From Arenibacter sp. P308M17 (GTDB lineage Bacteria > Bacteroidota > Bacteroidia > Flavobacteriales > Flavobacteriaceae), in assembly GCF_003426735.1 (NCBI RefSeq), contig NZ_QVON01000009.1:1-64000 (forward strand): a DNA stretch of 64,000 bases, written 5' to 3'. The notes under the pieces are model-generated. The model ran no database searches and was not told where the DNA came from. It worked only from the letters and a program-made list of their open reading frames with translations. Position 1 is the stretch's first letter, and each line of letters opens with the position of its first letter. Below, piece after piece: positions 46,611-55,618 of the stretch. A program made the translations under genes and the position numbers.

Positions 46611-46675
46611 TTCCGTCCAGTTCCGGGTTGTTAAAGTTGCTCTAATTGGTTAGTATGGGCTGGACGGAATTTTTG
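46611..46675 (+). terminator. Terminator-like long-loop hairpin
   Basis: TTCCGTCCAG (46611-46620) pairs perfectly with CTGGACGGAA (46660-46669), followed by TTTTT. The loop of about 39 bases is longer than usual. Confidence 0.6.
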
Positions 46676-46799
46676 GTAATAATATACCAATAGGATATGT
46701 ATTTTATAATTGGATACCGATCCTAATAATTCGTAATCCGGGTTTAAGAGAATCCAACTTTAGCTTCGGAAAATATTTTTGCCATAAGCCATAAGCAAA

Positions 46800-46978
46800 G
46801 GGTACTAAGCAGTGAAAGTAGGCAGGGAAAAAGTTCAATGTTCAATGTTATAAAGTTTAAAGTTGAGTCAAATTCTAATATCTAGCATCTAACATCTAAT
46901 ATCTCAATTCTAACATCTAGTATCTCATTTCTAATATCTAGCATCTAACATCTAATATCTCAATTCTATATTTAACAT
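46800..46978. repeat. Degenerate heptamer island
   Basis: Clear run of imperfect 7-base units: CTAATAT, CTAGCAT, CTAACAT, CTAATAT, CTCAATT, CTAACAT, CTAGTAT, repeated with variation, preceded by AGGCAGG and GTTCAAT units. The last part, ATCTCAATTCTATATTTAAC, matches the island before the sigma gene at 35477, so the shared sequence continues into the paralogous gene ends. Confidence 0.75.
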
Positions 46979-46985
46979 TAGTATG

Positions 46986-47579
46986 TTATTTGGCCAATCC
47001 TTTGGTTTCGCTGCCAAAGATAAGGAACATTATCATCCCATATTTCTTGCCCAACTTTTCTCTAAGGATTCCAAAGGCCTTGGTGATTTGAGCCTCCACT
47101 GTTTTTATAGATACGTTTAGATGTTCCGATATTTCAATGTTGGTAAGACCTTCTTTTTTACTTAGGATAAATACTTTTTGGCATTTTGGGGGTAGATTTT
47201 TGATCTCTGTGTTCACCACTTTAATCATCCGTTCCAAAATGTTCTCATCGGTCTCCTCTACGACATCTCCTAGCGACTCTATATATTTTTGCTGTAATAA
47301 CATCATCGCCTTATTTTTTTGATAATTGTTTATAAACTCGTTGTAAACGGACTTGTATAAAAAGCTTTGTATGGAAAATTGTTTTTTTAATTTTTTTCTT
47401 GATTTCCAGATCTTTAAGAATACATTCTGCACTATGTCCTGAGCTTGGGCCGGATCATTCACCAAAGTTAGCGCATAGGCATTTAATCTTCTGTGATAGG
47501 TATCCAAAAGAAACATATAGGCTTTTTCATTCCCGCTAATAAGGTTTTCTATCAGAGTATCATTATCGCTAAAATTCAT
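46986..47579 (-). CDS. RNA polymerase ECF sigma factor, FecI-like (module 2)
   Basis: 197 residues starting MNFSDNDTLIENLISGNEKA. Region 2 is AQDIVQNVFLKIWKSRKK, and region 4 is NLPPKCQKVFILSKKEGLTN followed by IEISEHLNVSIKTVEAQI. It is divergent from its FecR partner. It is closely related to the sigma factor at 35477, including an almost identical C-terminal tail and 3' flank, which suggests duplication of the regulatory module. Confidence 0.93.
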   Translation of the reverse strand: MNFSDNDTLIENLISGNEKAYMFLLDTYHRRLNAYALTLVNDPAQAQDIVQNVFLKIWKSRKKLKKQFSIQSFLYKSVYNEFINNYQKNKAMMLLQQKYIESLGDVVEETDENILERMIKVVNTEIKNLPPKCQKVFILSKKEGLTNIEISEHLNVSIKTVEAQITKAFGILREKLGKKYGMIMFLIFGSETKGLAK

Positions 47580-47649
47580 GAAAAGATAATTTTATCGCAA
47601 AATAGAACTAAAAATAATATGAATATAAAAATTATTTTAGAAAAAAGTT

Positions 47650-47673
47650 AGGGTATAGTAATTCTGTCTTGTA
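47650..47673 (+). promoter_or_regulatory. Candidate ECF-type promoter of the second FecR gene
   Basis: AGGGT (47650-47654), 15 bases, then TGTA (47670-47673), 23 bases before the FecR start. Same boxes and spacing as at 36142 and 63073. Confidence 0.6.
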
Positions 47674-47696
47674 TTATATAAAAGAATGGTTTAGAA

Positions 47697-48857
47697 ATGA
47701 TTTCCCCTGAAATAGAAAATCTTATTGTTAAATATTTGTCCCAAGCGGCAACGGCAACGGATTTGGATATTCTTGATAACTGGATAGAGGATGATAAAAA
47801 TCATCAAGCCTTTAAGGACTTTGTTAAAACTCATTTTGCGATTACATTGGCTATGAACGATTCGGGTATACATAAAATTAAGGAAGAACTCCAGAAAGAA
47901 ATAAGTAGGGAAAAGAGGGGATACTACAGTAGAAGATTTCTATCAGTAATGAAATATGCGGCTATTGCCATTTTTTTTATTGGAGTTGGGATCATATGGC
48001 AGCAGGATACTTTTAATAAAACACAGAACACAATAATTGTCCCAAGAACCGATGCCGTTACACTTGAGTTGGAAAATGGGGATGTAAAAGTCATTACGGA
48101 AGCTGGAACCGCCCAAGTTGAGAATTCCAATGGAAAGGTGGTCGGTGTACGTCAAGGAAACAAACTTGTTTACGACCAGGGTGAAGCATCGGAATTGGTT
48201 TATAATACATTGACGGTTCCAAATGGCAAACAATTTAATATTGTACTCTCGGACGGTAGTAAAGTGCACTTGAATTCGGGAAGTTCCATTAAGTATCCAA
48301 TTAATTTCTTAAAAGGGCAGCAGCGGCAAGTGTTTTTAAGGGGAGAAGCTTTTTTTGAAATTGCCCATGACCGGGAACACGCTTTCATTGTAAATGCCCA
48401 GGATTTGAACATACAGGTCTATGGAACAAAATTTAATGTGTCCAACTATCCGGAAGACAGGGATACGGAAGTAGTTTTGGTGGAAGGTTCCGTTAGTCTC
48501 AAGGAATCCAATTTGGATAAGGGAGACAAGGGGGAAGTATATCTTAAACCAGGATATATGGGGGTCTATAATAGGTCCGATAACCATATTTCACAAGAGG
48601 AGGTGAACACCGCAATTTATACCTCCTGGTTGAATGGCAATTTAGTTTTCAGAAATATTTCCTTTGAAAATATTATTCAAAAATTACAGCGGCATTATAA
48701 CGTGGTCATTATAAATAATAATAAAAAATTGGCACTCGAAACCTTTAATGCCACTATTGAAACGGAACATGAGACTATAGAGCAAGTGTTCAATTATTTT
48801 AACAAGGTCTATCAAATCGAGTACAAAATTATAGAAAACAAGATCATAATCAATTAA
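47697..48857 (+). CDS. FecR-family anti-sigma factor (module 2)
   Basis: 386 residues with the same layout as the protein at 36187: cytoplasmic part, one membrane segment (about 83-101, MKYAAIAIFFIGVGIIW), FecR domain (LNSGSSIKYPI, GEAFFEIAHD, YGTKFNVSNYPED) and C-terminal DUF4974-type domain (NLVFRNISFENIIQKLQRHY). The N-terminal ATATDLDILDNWIEDD element is shared with the third FecR at 63119. It should control the divergently encoded sigma factor and receive a signal from the STN domain of the SusC protein encoded next. Confidence 0.93.
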   Translation: MISPEIENLIVKYLSQAATATDLDILDNWIEDDKNHQAFKDFVKTHFAITLAMNDSGIHKIKEELQKEISREKRGYYSRRFLSVMKYAAIAIFFIGVGIIWQQDTFNKTQNTIIVPRTDAVTLELENGDVKVITEAGTAQVENSNGKVVGVRQGNKLVYDQGEASELVYNTLTVPNGKQFNIVLSDGSKVHLNSGSSIKYPINFLKGQQRQVFLRGEAFFEIAHDREHAFIVNAQDLNIQVYGTKFNVSNYPEDRDTEVVLVEGSVSLKESNLDKGDKGEVYLKPGYMGVYNRSDNHISQEEVNTAIYTSWLNGNLVFRNISFENIIQKLQRHYNVVIINNNKKLALETFNATIETEHETIEQVFNYFNKVYQIEYKIIENKIIIN

Positions 48858-48945
48858 CCCAAAAAATACCGTATGCCTATGGATTAAATCAATTAAGCCA
48901 ATTCAACCACTTTACAAATTTCGATTTTCATCAAGAACAAGAAAT

Positions 48946-48980
48946 AAAAAAAATCGGAAAATGCTGTAACATTTCCCGAT
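48946..48980 (-). terminator. Hairpin in the SusC leader, oriented as a minus-strand terminator (copy 2)
   Basis: ATCGGAAAATG (48953-48963) pairs with CATTTCCCGAT (48970-48980), the same arms as copy 1 with a different loop. On the minus strand it is followed by eight T. It is 56 bases before the SusC start. The following GTGATCA and AAGTATAACCAC blocks are also shared with copy 1. Confidence 0.65.
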
Positions 48981-49036
48981 TTCGTAAAGTGATCAGACCT
49001 TTTAATAAGTATAACCACCAGTAAACATTCAAAATT

Positions 49037-52000
49037 ATGAAAAAACCACCAAAGTCCGTGGAAATATTCCTATGGCGCTTAAACTTTGATTTAAAAATGA
49101 AGTTATCACTTCTTTTTTTAATAACCGTATCCTTTGTAATGCAGGCCAATTCATCCTATGCCCAGAAGACCAAGATTACTTTGGATTTTGGGGATGCCAC
49201 TATGGAAGAGGTCATTGATGAAATAGAGGCCAATACCGAGTTCAAGTTTATTTTTAACACCAAAACTTTAGATTTAAAGCGAAAGGTCTCCATAAATGTG
49301 AGGAAAGCCACAATTAAGCGGGTTTTGGAAATACTCTTTACCAGTAAGGATATTGTATATGTTATAGAGGATCGTAAAATTCTTTTAAAAAGGAAAGAGA
49401 CAACAATAGGTGTTCTTAGTCCACCACCTTCCAATATGGATGTTGGGAAAATACAGTTTCAGTTAAGCGGAAGCATTAGGGATAAGGTGGGGCAGCCCAT
49501 GCCCGGAGCCAGTATTGTTGAAAAGGGCACCACCAATGGAACCCAATCCGATTTTGATGGAAACTATACCATGGAGGTGGCCAATGGGAACGCGGTACTT
49601 ATTGTATCCTATATTGGTTATGCCACCAAGGAAATACCCCTAAATGGGCAGTCCGTTCTGGATATAGTCCTTGAAGAGAGTGCTGCCGGTTTGGAAGAGG
49701 TCGTGGTGGTAGGCTATGGCACCATGAAGAAGGCCGATTTAACGGGCTCTGTTTCCCAAGTAAAAACGGAAACCCTGGAGGCTGTCCCGGTCTATAATAT
49801 GGAGCAGGCATTAAAAGTGGGTGCGGCAGGTGTTAGGGTCTCCCAAAACTCCGGCACACCGGGTTCTAGGATAGAGGTTAGGATAAGAGGTGGCAATTCC
49901 ATGATAGGGGATAACCAACCCTTATATGTGGTCGATGGCTTCCCTGTTACCGGAGGTATCGATTTTTTGAACCCATCGGACATAGAATCCGTTGACATTT
50001 TGAAAGATGCCTCGGCTACCGCCATTTATGGTTCAAGGGGTGCCAACGGGGTAGTGATCATAACTTCCAAACGAGGGGCAAAGGGACAGGATAGCAAGAT
50101 TGAAATAAATAGTTTTTTTGGTATGCAGGAGTCCATAAATAGGTACGACCTGCTAAATGCACAGGAATATGCCATAGTTGCCAATGAATGGTTGAAGAAT
50201 GAAGGTTTGGAGCCTTTTTTTGACCCAAATACAGTAGTAAATCCGGGTACCGATTGGTGGGATGCCATTTTTAGAGTGGCTCCCGTTACCAACAATACCA
50301 TTACATTTTCAGGAAGTTCCGAAAAAGGTAGGTATTCCATTTCGGGCAACTACTATGATCAGGAGGGGATAATAGAAAACTCCGGGGTTGTAAGGGGATC
50401 CGTAAGATTAAATTTGGATCAACAGTTAAAGAGCTGGTTAAAAATGGGGGTTAACCTTCAAATATCACGAAATGTGCAAAATTTGGTCGATGTAGATAAT
50501 GGAAATCGTGGAAATTCCTTGCTTTCGGCCGCTGCTTCGGCACCGCCAACCTTGCCGATTTATGATGAAAACGGCTTGCCTACCCAGATTGAACAGGCCT
50601 ATAATTTTGGGTCCGCCGACATGCGGAATCCGTTGATTTGGACATTAAGAAAGAACCAAAATTTTTCCAATAGTGTTTTGGCCAACGCCAATTTTGATTT
50701 CGCCATTACACCGGAACTATCCTTTAAGACTTTGGCAGGATTGCAATACCAAGATGGGAGAAACGAAACCTTTGTGCCCATAATATATGATAATGATAGG
50801 GGGTCGGCCTCGGAAAGCAATTCCTATTCCAATTCCTTCCTAACGGAAAATGTACTCACCTATGCCAAGGTATTTAATGAAAAACATAGTGTTAATATCA
50901 TTGGCGGAGCTACATACCAGACCAACATCAGTAGAAGTTCAAGGATAAGTGTTACTGGCTTTGCCAATAATGTTACAGAAAATTATGACTTGGCGGCGGC
51001 GGAATCCATTGGAAATCCTACATCGGGGTATACAGATTGGACCTTGGCCTCTTTTCTCTCCAGGGTAAATTACTCCTTTGATGGAAAATATTTGTTTACG
51101 GCCAGTGTAAGGGCAGATGGTTCCTCGAGATTTGGGGATAACCACAAATGGGGATATTTCCCTTCTGGGGCCATTGCATGGAGGGTTTCCGATGAGCCAT
51201 TTCTTGAAGAAAGTAAATTTATCAATAATTTGAAATTGCGTGCAAGTTATGGCATCACAGGTAATACGGCCCTAAACCCGTATCAATCTTTGGATAGGCT
51301 TAGGTCGGTTAAATATATATACGGGAACCAGACCGATGTAATAGGATTTGTTCCCGATGGTATTTCAAACAGTAATTTAAAATGGGAAACTACCGGGCAG
51401 TTGGATGTTGGTTTTGATCTGAACATTTTAAACGATAGGTTACGCTTTGTATTCGACTATTATAAAAAGAATACCAAGGATCTATTGGCTTCGGTACCTC
51501 TTCCCCCTACGGTTGGCTTTGGATCTATTTTGAGAAATTTGGGCGAGATACAAAATTCAGGGTTTGAATTAAGTGTAGATGCGGATATATTGAAAAACGA
51601 TTTCAAATGGGATATATCGGCACAATTTTCCGCAAATAGAAACGAAGTATTGGAACTTGCCGGGGACAGTGATATTTTTGGGGCCGAACAAGGTGCCGTT
51701 TGGCCCAGCGCCAACATTGCCAGGGTAGGGGAGCCTCTAGGGGTTTTCTATGGGCTTCTTGAAGATGGCCTGGACGAGAACGGTTTTATCAAATATCAGG
51801 ATCTTAGCGGACCGGATGGGGAGCCGGACGGGGCGATCAATGCTTTGGACCGGGTTATATTGGGGAGCTATCATCCCGATTTTATTTATGGACTTATCTC
51901 CAACTTTAGCTATAAGGGTATAGAATTGAATATAGCCCTGGAAGGGGTGCAGGGCAATGAATTATTTAATGCTACCGACGGAACGCACTTAAATTCGTTT

Positions 52001-52396
52001 CAAAGGGGGAACAACCAATTTAGGGATATCATAGGGAATTACTGGACCGAGGAAAATCCGGACCCAAATGCAAAGTATCCGAAAATTAGCAGTGCTACCC
52101 AAGTAACCGTATCCGATCGTTTTATTGAGGATGCAAGTTATTTGCGGATTCGTTCAATGAGATTGGCGTATAATCTACCTGTTCAGCAAATTGGGCTCAC
52201 AGGCTTTGATATGGCCCAAATATACGTATCGGGAACCAACTTGTTCACCTTTACGAGCTATTCGGGAATAGATCCCGAAGCAAATACCCGTGGTACCGAT
52301 TCCAGTAATGTTGCCGATCGCTTAAGATTTGGCCATGACCAAAGCAGCTATCCGAATGCAAAAATATATGCCATTGGTTTAAAATTTAGATTTTAA
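49037..52396 (+). CDS. SusC/RagA-family TonB-dependent transporter with STN signalling domain (module 2)
   Basis: 1119 residues. Signal segment ending SSYAQ (about 42), STN domain (about 44-125), carboxypeptidase-regulatory-like domain (about 145-230, GTTNGTQSDFDGNYTMEV), plug (LTGSVSQVKTETL, IRGGNSMIGDNQPLYVVDGF, SRGANGVVIITSK) and barrel ending YAIGLKFRF. Domain order matches the SusC at 37656, but the barrel sequences differ clearly, so the transported glycan fragment may differ. The SusD gene begins 18 bases later, making a tight pair. Confidence 0.95.
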   Translation: MKKPPKSVEIFLWRLNFDLKMKLSLLFLITVSFVMQANSSYAQKTKITLDFGDATMEEVIDEIEANTEFKFIFNTKTLDLKRKVSINVRKATIKRVLEILFTSKDIVYVIEDRKILLKRKETTIGVLSPPPSNMDVGKIQFQLSGSIRDKVGQPMPGASIVEKGTTNGTQSDFDGNYTMEVANGNAVLIVSYIGYATKEIPLNGQSVLDIVLEESAAGLEEVVVVGYGTMKKADLTGSVSQVKTETLEAVPVYNMEQALKVGAAGVRVSQNSGTPGSRIEVRIRGGNSMIGDNQPLYVVDGFPVTGGIDFLNPSDIESVDILKDASATAIYGSRGANGVVIITSKRGAKGQDSKIEINSFFGMQESINRYDLLNAQEYAIVANEWLKNEGLEPFFDPNTVVNPGTDWWDAIFRVAPVTNNTITFSGSSEKGRYSISGNYYDQEGIIENSGVVRGSVRLNLDQQLKSWLKMGVNLQISRNVQNLVDVDNGNRGNSLLSAAASAPPTLPIYDENGLPTQIEQAYNFGSADMRNPLIWTLRKNQNFSNSVLANANFDFAITPELSFKTLAGLQYQDGRNETFVPIIYDNDRGSASESNSYSNSFLTENVLTYAKVFNEKHSVNIIGGATYQTNISRSSRISVTGFANNVTENYDLAAAESIGNPTSGYTDWTLASFLSRVNYSFDGKYLFTASVRADGSSRFGDNHKWGYFPSGAIAWRVSDEPFLEESKFINNLKLRASYGITGNTALNPYQSLDRLRSVKYIYGNQTDVIGFVPDGISNSNLKWETTGQLDVGFDLNILNDRLRFVFDYYKKNTKDLLASVPLPPTVGFGSILRNLGEIQNSGFELSVDADILKNDFKWDISAQFSANRNEVLELAGDSDIFGAEQGAVWPSANIARVGEPLGVFYGLLEDGLDENGFIKYQDLSGPDGEPDGAINALDRVILGSYHPDFIYGLISNFSYKGIELNIALEGVQGNELFNATDGTHLNSFQRGNNQFRDIIGNYWTEENPDPNAKYPKISSATQVTVSDRFIEDASYLRIRSMRLAYNLPVQQIGLTGFDMAQIYVSGTNLFTFTSYSGIDPEANTRGTDSSNVADRLRFGHDQSSYPNAKIYAIGLKFRF

Positions 52397-52414
52397 CTAT
52401 TAATGTACCGTATC

Positions 52415-53866
52415 ATGAAATATATATTTATTACAATAGTAACAACTTTATTGTTTTTTGGCTGTGACAAGGCATTGGAAGAAGTTCCCAAAGATTTTGT
52501 TTCCAAGGCCAACTTCTATAAAAATGAACAGGATGCCGAGGCTGCCATTGCCGGGGCCTATGCAGGAATGCAAAATGATTTTTTCGGGATAACCAATTAT
52601 CTTATGACCGAACTGCATGGGGATTATTTGTTTGGGAGAGGCTCACAGGCCCCTATCACGATTTGGGATCAAATTTTGAACCAGCAGAATATAGGGAGGT
52701 GCGCCACCAACTGGTCCCAGTTTTATACCACTATCAATCGCGCCAATGCCGTACTGGACAATGTTCCCAATATTGAAAATATGGATGCCAATACCCAAAA
52801 GCAAATATTGGCAGAGGCCCATTTTCTTAGGGCTTTGTGCTATTTCGAATTGGTACGGGGTTGGGGGGCCGTTCCCCTTAAGACCAGTGAAAGCATTGAT
52901 TTGAGCGCTGTTGAGGCGCCCCGGGCACCGGAGAGTGAAGTGTACGATCTAATAGTCCAGGACTGCCAAATTGCAGAAAATGATTTGGGAGAAGTAGGTG
53001 CCGAAACTGGCCGTGCCTCTAAATGGGCCGCCAAAATGTTATTGGCCCATGTATACCTTACGATGGAAAATTGGACCGGGGCCGCTGAAAAAGCCAATGA
53101 CGTAATTACCAACGGACCGTTTTCCCTGGTAACGGTGACAGAGCCGGACGATTTTTATAAAATTTTTGCAGTGGATACCAGTACAGAGGATATTATGTCC
53201 ATGCACCACTCCGAGACAAAAGGCTCCACCATTCCCAATTATCTGCACAGGGCGGGCAATATACCCTATAATTACTCTTCAGGTGGGGTTTTTGCATGGT
53301 TGCCGGATATGAACTCATTTATAGGGGATAGTTGGGACAGTAATGATTTAAGGAAAGATTTTAATCTCTACACCGAAATTCAGAATGCGGATGGAGAATG
53401 GGTTCCCCTACCATCTACTACACCCGTACTGTTTAAAAAGTTCATTACCAATGCTTCGGGAATTAGTTTGTACAGTGTTCCTATTTATAGATTTACCGAG
53501 GCTTATTTATTTTACGCTGAAGCTTCGGCTATGGCTGATGGTACCCCTTCAGATCTGGCATTGGAGCGACTCAACATGATAAAGCGAAGGGCCTATGGGT
53601 ATGATCCATCCACTATATCTCCGGTAGACTATCCTTCTGGAATGGGAGGAGATGAATTTAGGGATGCCGTAATTCAGGAGCGTGCCTATGAGTTTATTAC
53701 GGAAAGAAGGAGGTGGTTCGATTTGAAACGTACGGGCAAGGTGAAAGAAGCATTTGCAGCTGCGGGGAAAAACATTATCGATGAGCGTCTTTTGTATCCT
53801 ATTCCAGAGGACGAAATCAATAACAATCCTGCCATTGGTCAGCAAGATCAAAACCCAGGGTACTGA
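52415..53866 (+). CDS. SusD/RagB-family glycan-binding lipoprotein (module 2)
   Basis: 483 residues from MKYIFITIVTTLLFFGC, a lipoprotein signal with Cys17 followed by DKALEEVPKD. An in-frame ATG at 52403 adds four residues. SusD-type segments are LRALCYFELVRGWGAVPL and the C-terminal ITERRRWFDLKRTGK and LLYPIPEDEINNNP, which are typical of the family. It pairs with the SusC encoded just upstream. A strong hairpin follows before the sulfatase gene. Confidence 0.94.
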   Translation: MKYIFITIVTTLLFFGCDKALEEVPKDFVSKANFYKNEQDAEAAIAGAYAGMQNDFFGITNYLMTELHGDYLFGRGSQAPITIWDQILNQQNIGRCATNWSQFYTTINRANAVLDNVPNIENMDANTQKQILAEAHFLRALCYFELVRGWGAVPLKTSESIDLSAVEAPRAPESEVYDLIVQDCQIAENDLGEVGAETGRASKWAAKMLLAHVYLTMENWTGAAEKANDVITNGPFSLVTVTEPDDFYKIFAVDTSTEDIMSMHHSETKGSTIPNYLHRAGNIPYNYSSGGVFAWLPDMNSFIGDSWDSNDLRKDFNLYTEIQNADGEWVPLPSTTPVLFKKFITNASGISLYSVPIYRFTEAYLFYAEASAMADGTPSDLALERLNMIKRRAYGYDPSTISPVDYPSGMGGDEFRDAVIQERAYEFITERRRWFDLKRTGKVKEAFAAAGKNIIDERLLYPIPEDEINNNPAIGQQDQNPGY

Positions 53867-53901
53867 AAGCTAGAGTGGGTTTATAGAAGTTCCCTAATAT
53901 A

Positions 53902-53944
53902 AAGGAAATTTTACAGGCTTTTGACCAAGCCTGTAAATTCCTTA
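53902..53944 (+). promoter_or_regulatory. Strong intercistronic hairpin between SusD and sulfatase genes
   Basis: AAGGAAATTTTACAGGCTT (53902-53920) pairs with AAGCCTGTAAATTCCTT (53926-53942) apart from a small bulge. No T run follows, so it is more likely an mRNA-stabilising or processing structure, giving more SusC/SusD than enzyme message, than a full terminator. Confidence 0.65.
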
Positions 53945-53980
53945 ATGGAATTTATATTTCAAACTGAATTATTACCAACT

Positions 53981-55600
53981 ATGAAAATGACTAAAAACGC
54001 ATTAGTGTTAAGGGGGGTGTACATACGTTTGGCAGGGCTTTTTATTTTTGGAGCACCCCTATTTTCCGTTAACGGATATTCCCAAACGCTTAAAGGGAAG
54101 TCTCCCAATATAGTCTTTATTTTTCCGGATCAGTTAAGGTCCGATTATATAGGGGCAGAGGACAAGAGTGTAGCTTATACGCCCAATATGGATCGTATGG
54201 CCAGAGAAGGAGCTATATTTTCAAGGGCATATAGTGCTTCACCAACTTGTTTGCCCGCAAGGGCCGCTTTGTTAACAGGAATGGCCCCATGGAAGAATGG
54301 TCTTTTGTCTTATGCACCAATAGCGACAAAGTATACATATGAAATGCCCCAAATGTTAAGGGATGCAGGTTATTACACTTTTGCTACGGGAAAACTTCAT
54401 TTTAAGCCTATTGGGACTGGCGATCTCAATGTGAAATTGAGTGAACTGGATAGCAGTAAATTTATGCACGGTTTCCATGAAATAAAATTATGTGAAGGTT
54501 GGGGACATCCGCAGAATGCATATAACATATGGTTTAAGGAAAACGCCCCTAATTTGGCTATGGATGGTACCGGACTAGGGCCCACCGATCATCGCACAGG
54601 TATTTATCCTTACAGTGATGAATTTCATCCAACGGCTTGGACCGCCAACCAGGCTATTGAATTCATAAATAATAACACTGGCGATAAACCTTTCTTCCTT
54701 AAAATAGCCTTTCATAGGCCTCATCCACCTTTTGATCCGCCAAAGAGATGGTTGGACTTTTATAGAAAGAGGGAAATCCCAAAAGCTGTAGTTGGCGATT
54801 GGTCGGAAGAAAAATACGGAGGATTTAACCAAAAGCCCCTGCCGGACCAGCAGTTAAATGCCCCTAGGGGACATTATGGTGATAGTATTGTTCGTGATTC
54901 ACGGGAAGGTTATTTGGCCGCCATTAGTTTTTTGGATGAACAAATTGGAAATGTCATAGCTTCTTTGGAAAGAAAAGGCGAGTTGGAAAATACCTTGATC
55001 GTTATATCGTCCGATCATGGTGATATGATGGGAGACCATCATTTATGGAGAAAGTCCTACCCTTATGAAGGCTCGGCCGGGGTACCGATGATCATCAGAT
55101 GGCCAGAGAGTATCGGAATAAAGGCAAGTCGTGGTCAGGTCATTAAAGAATTGGTGGAGTTAAGGGATATCCTGCCTACTTTTCTCGATGTAGCAGGTGT
55201 GGACATACCGTCCGAAATGGATGGCAGGAGCATGATGGCATTATTGGAAGGCAAGAAAAAGGGATGGCGCAAATTCCTGGATATGGAACATGGTCAATGT
55301 TATTGGAAGGAAAACAGTTGGACGGGATTAACGGATAGGAAGTACAAGTACATCCATTATTCCGTAACAGGGGAAGAACAGTTGTTCAATTTAATAAAAG
55401 ACCCCGGAGAGAAAAATAATCTTGCCGGCCTATCCAAATATAAAGGTATCCTAGCTAGATGGAGGCAAAAAATGGTAGATCATTTAACAGAGCGGGGAGA
55501 AGAATGGGTTAAAGGGGGCAAATTGGTCATCAGGGATGAAAATATAGTTTTTAGTCCTAATTATCCAAAGGAATATTATCCAGAAGAAATTAAAAATTAA
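53981..55600 (+). CDS. Type I sulfatase with C-x-P-A-R formylglycine motif
   Basis: 539 residues from MKMTKNALVLRGVYIRL; a signal peptide ends near NGYSQ. I chose this start because the open frame upstream runs into the intercistronic hairpin. Active-site marks: FIFPDQLRSDYIG (metal site), CLPARAALLTG (formylglycine motif, with Ala where most have Ser), GKLHFKP and SSDHGDMMGDH. The FPDQ/DHGDMMG pattern is that of the heparan-N-sulfatase/choline-sulfatase-like side of the family, distinct from the other three here. It is the first enzyme gene after the second SusC/SusD pair, and a FAD-dependent oxidoreductase gene follows 18 bases later. Confidence 0.92.
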   Translation: MKMTKNALVLRGVYIRLAGLFIFGAPLFSVNGYSQTLKGKSPNIVFIFPDQLRSDYIGAEDKSVAYTPNMDRMAREGAIFSRAYSASPTCLPARAALLTGMAPWKNGLLSYAPIATKYTYEMPQMLRDAGYYTFATGKLHFKPIGTGDLNVKLSELDSSKFMHGFHEIKLCEGWGHPQNAYNIWFKENAPNLAMDGTGLGPTDHRTGIYPYSDEFHPTAWTANQAIEFINNNTGDKPFFLKIAFHRPHPPFDPPKRWLDFYRKREIPKAVVGDWSEEKYGGFNQKPLPDQQLNAPRGHYGDSIVRDSREGYLAAISFLDEQIGNVIASLERKGELENTLIVISSDHGDMMGDHHLWRKSYPYEGSAGVPMIIRWPESIGIKASRGQVIKELVELRDILPTFLDVAGVDIPSEMDGRSMMALLEGKKKGWRKFLDMEHGQCYWKENSWTGLTDRKYKYIHYSVTGEEQLFNLIKDPGEKNNLAGLSKYKGILARWRQKMVDHLTERGEEWVKGGKLVIRDENIVFSPNYPKEYYPEEIKN

Positions 55601-55618
55601 CCACTAATTAAATATAAA

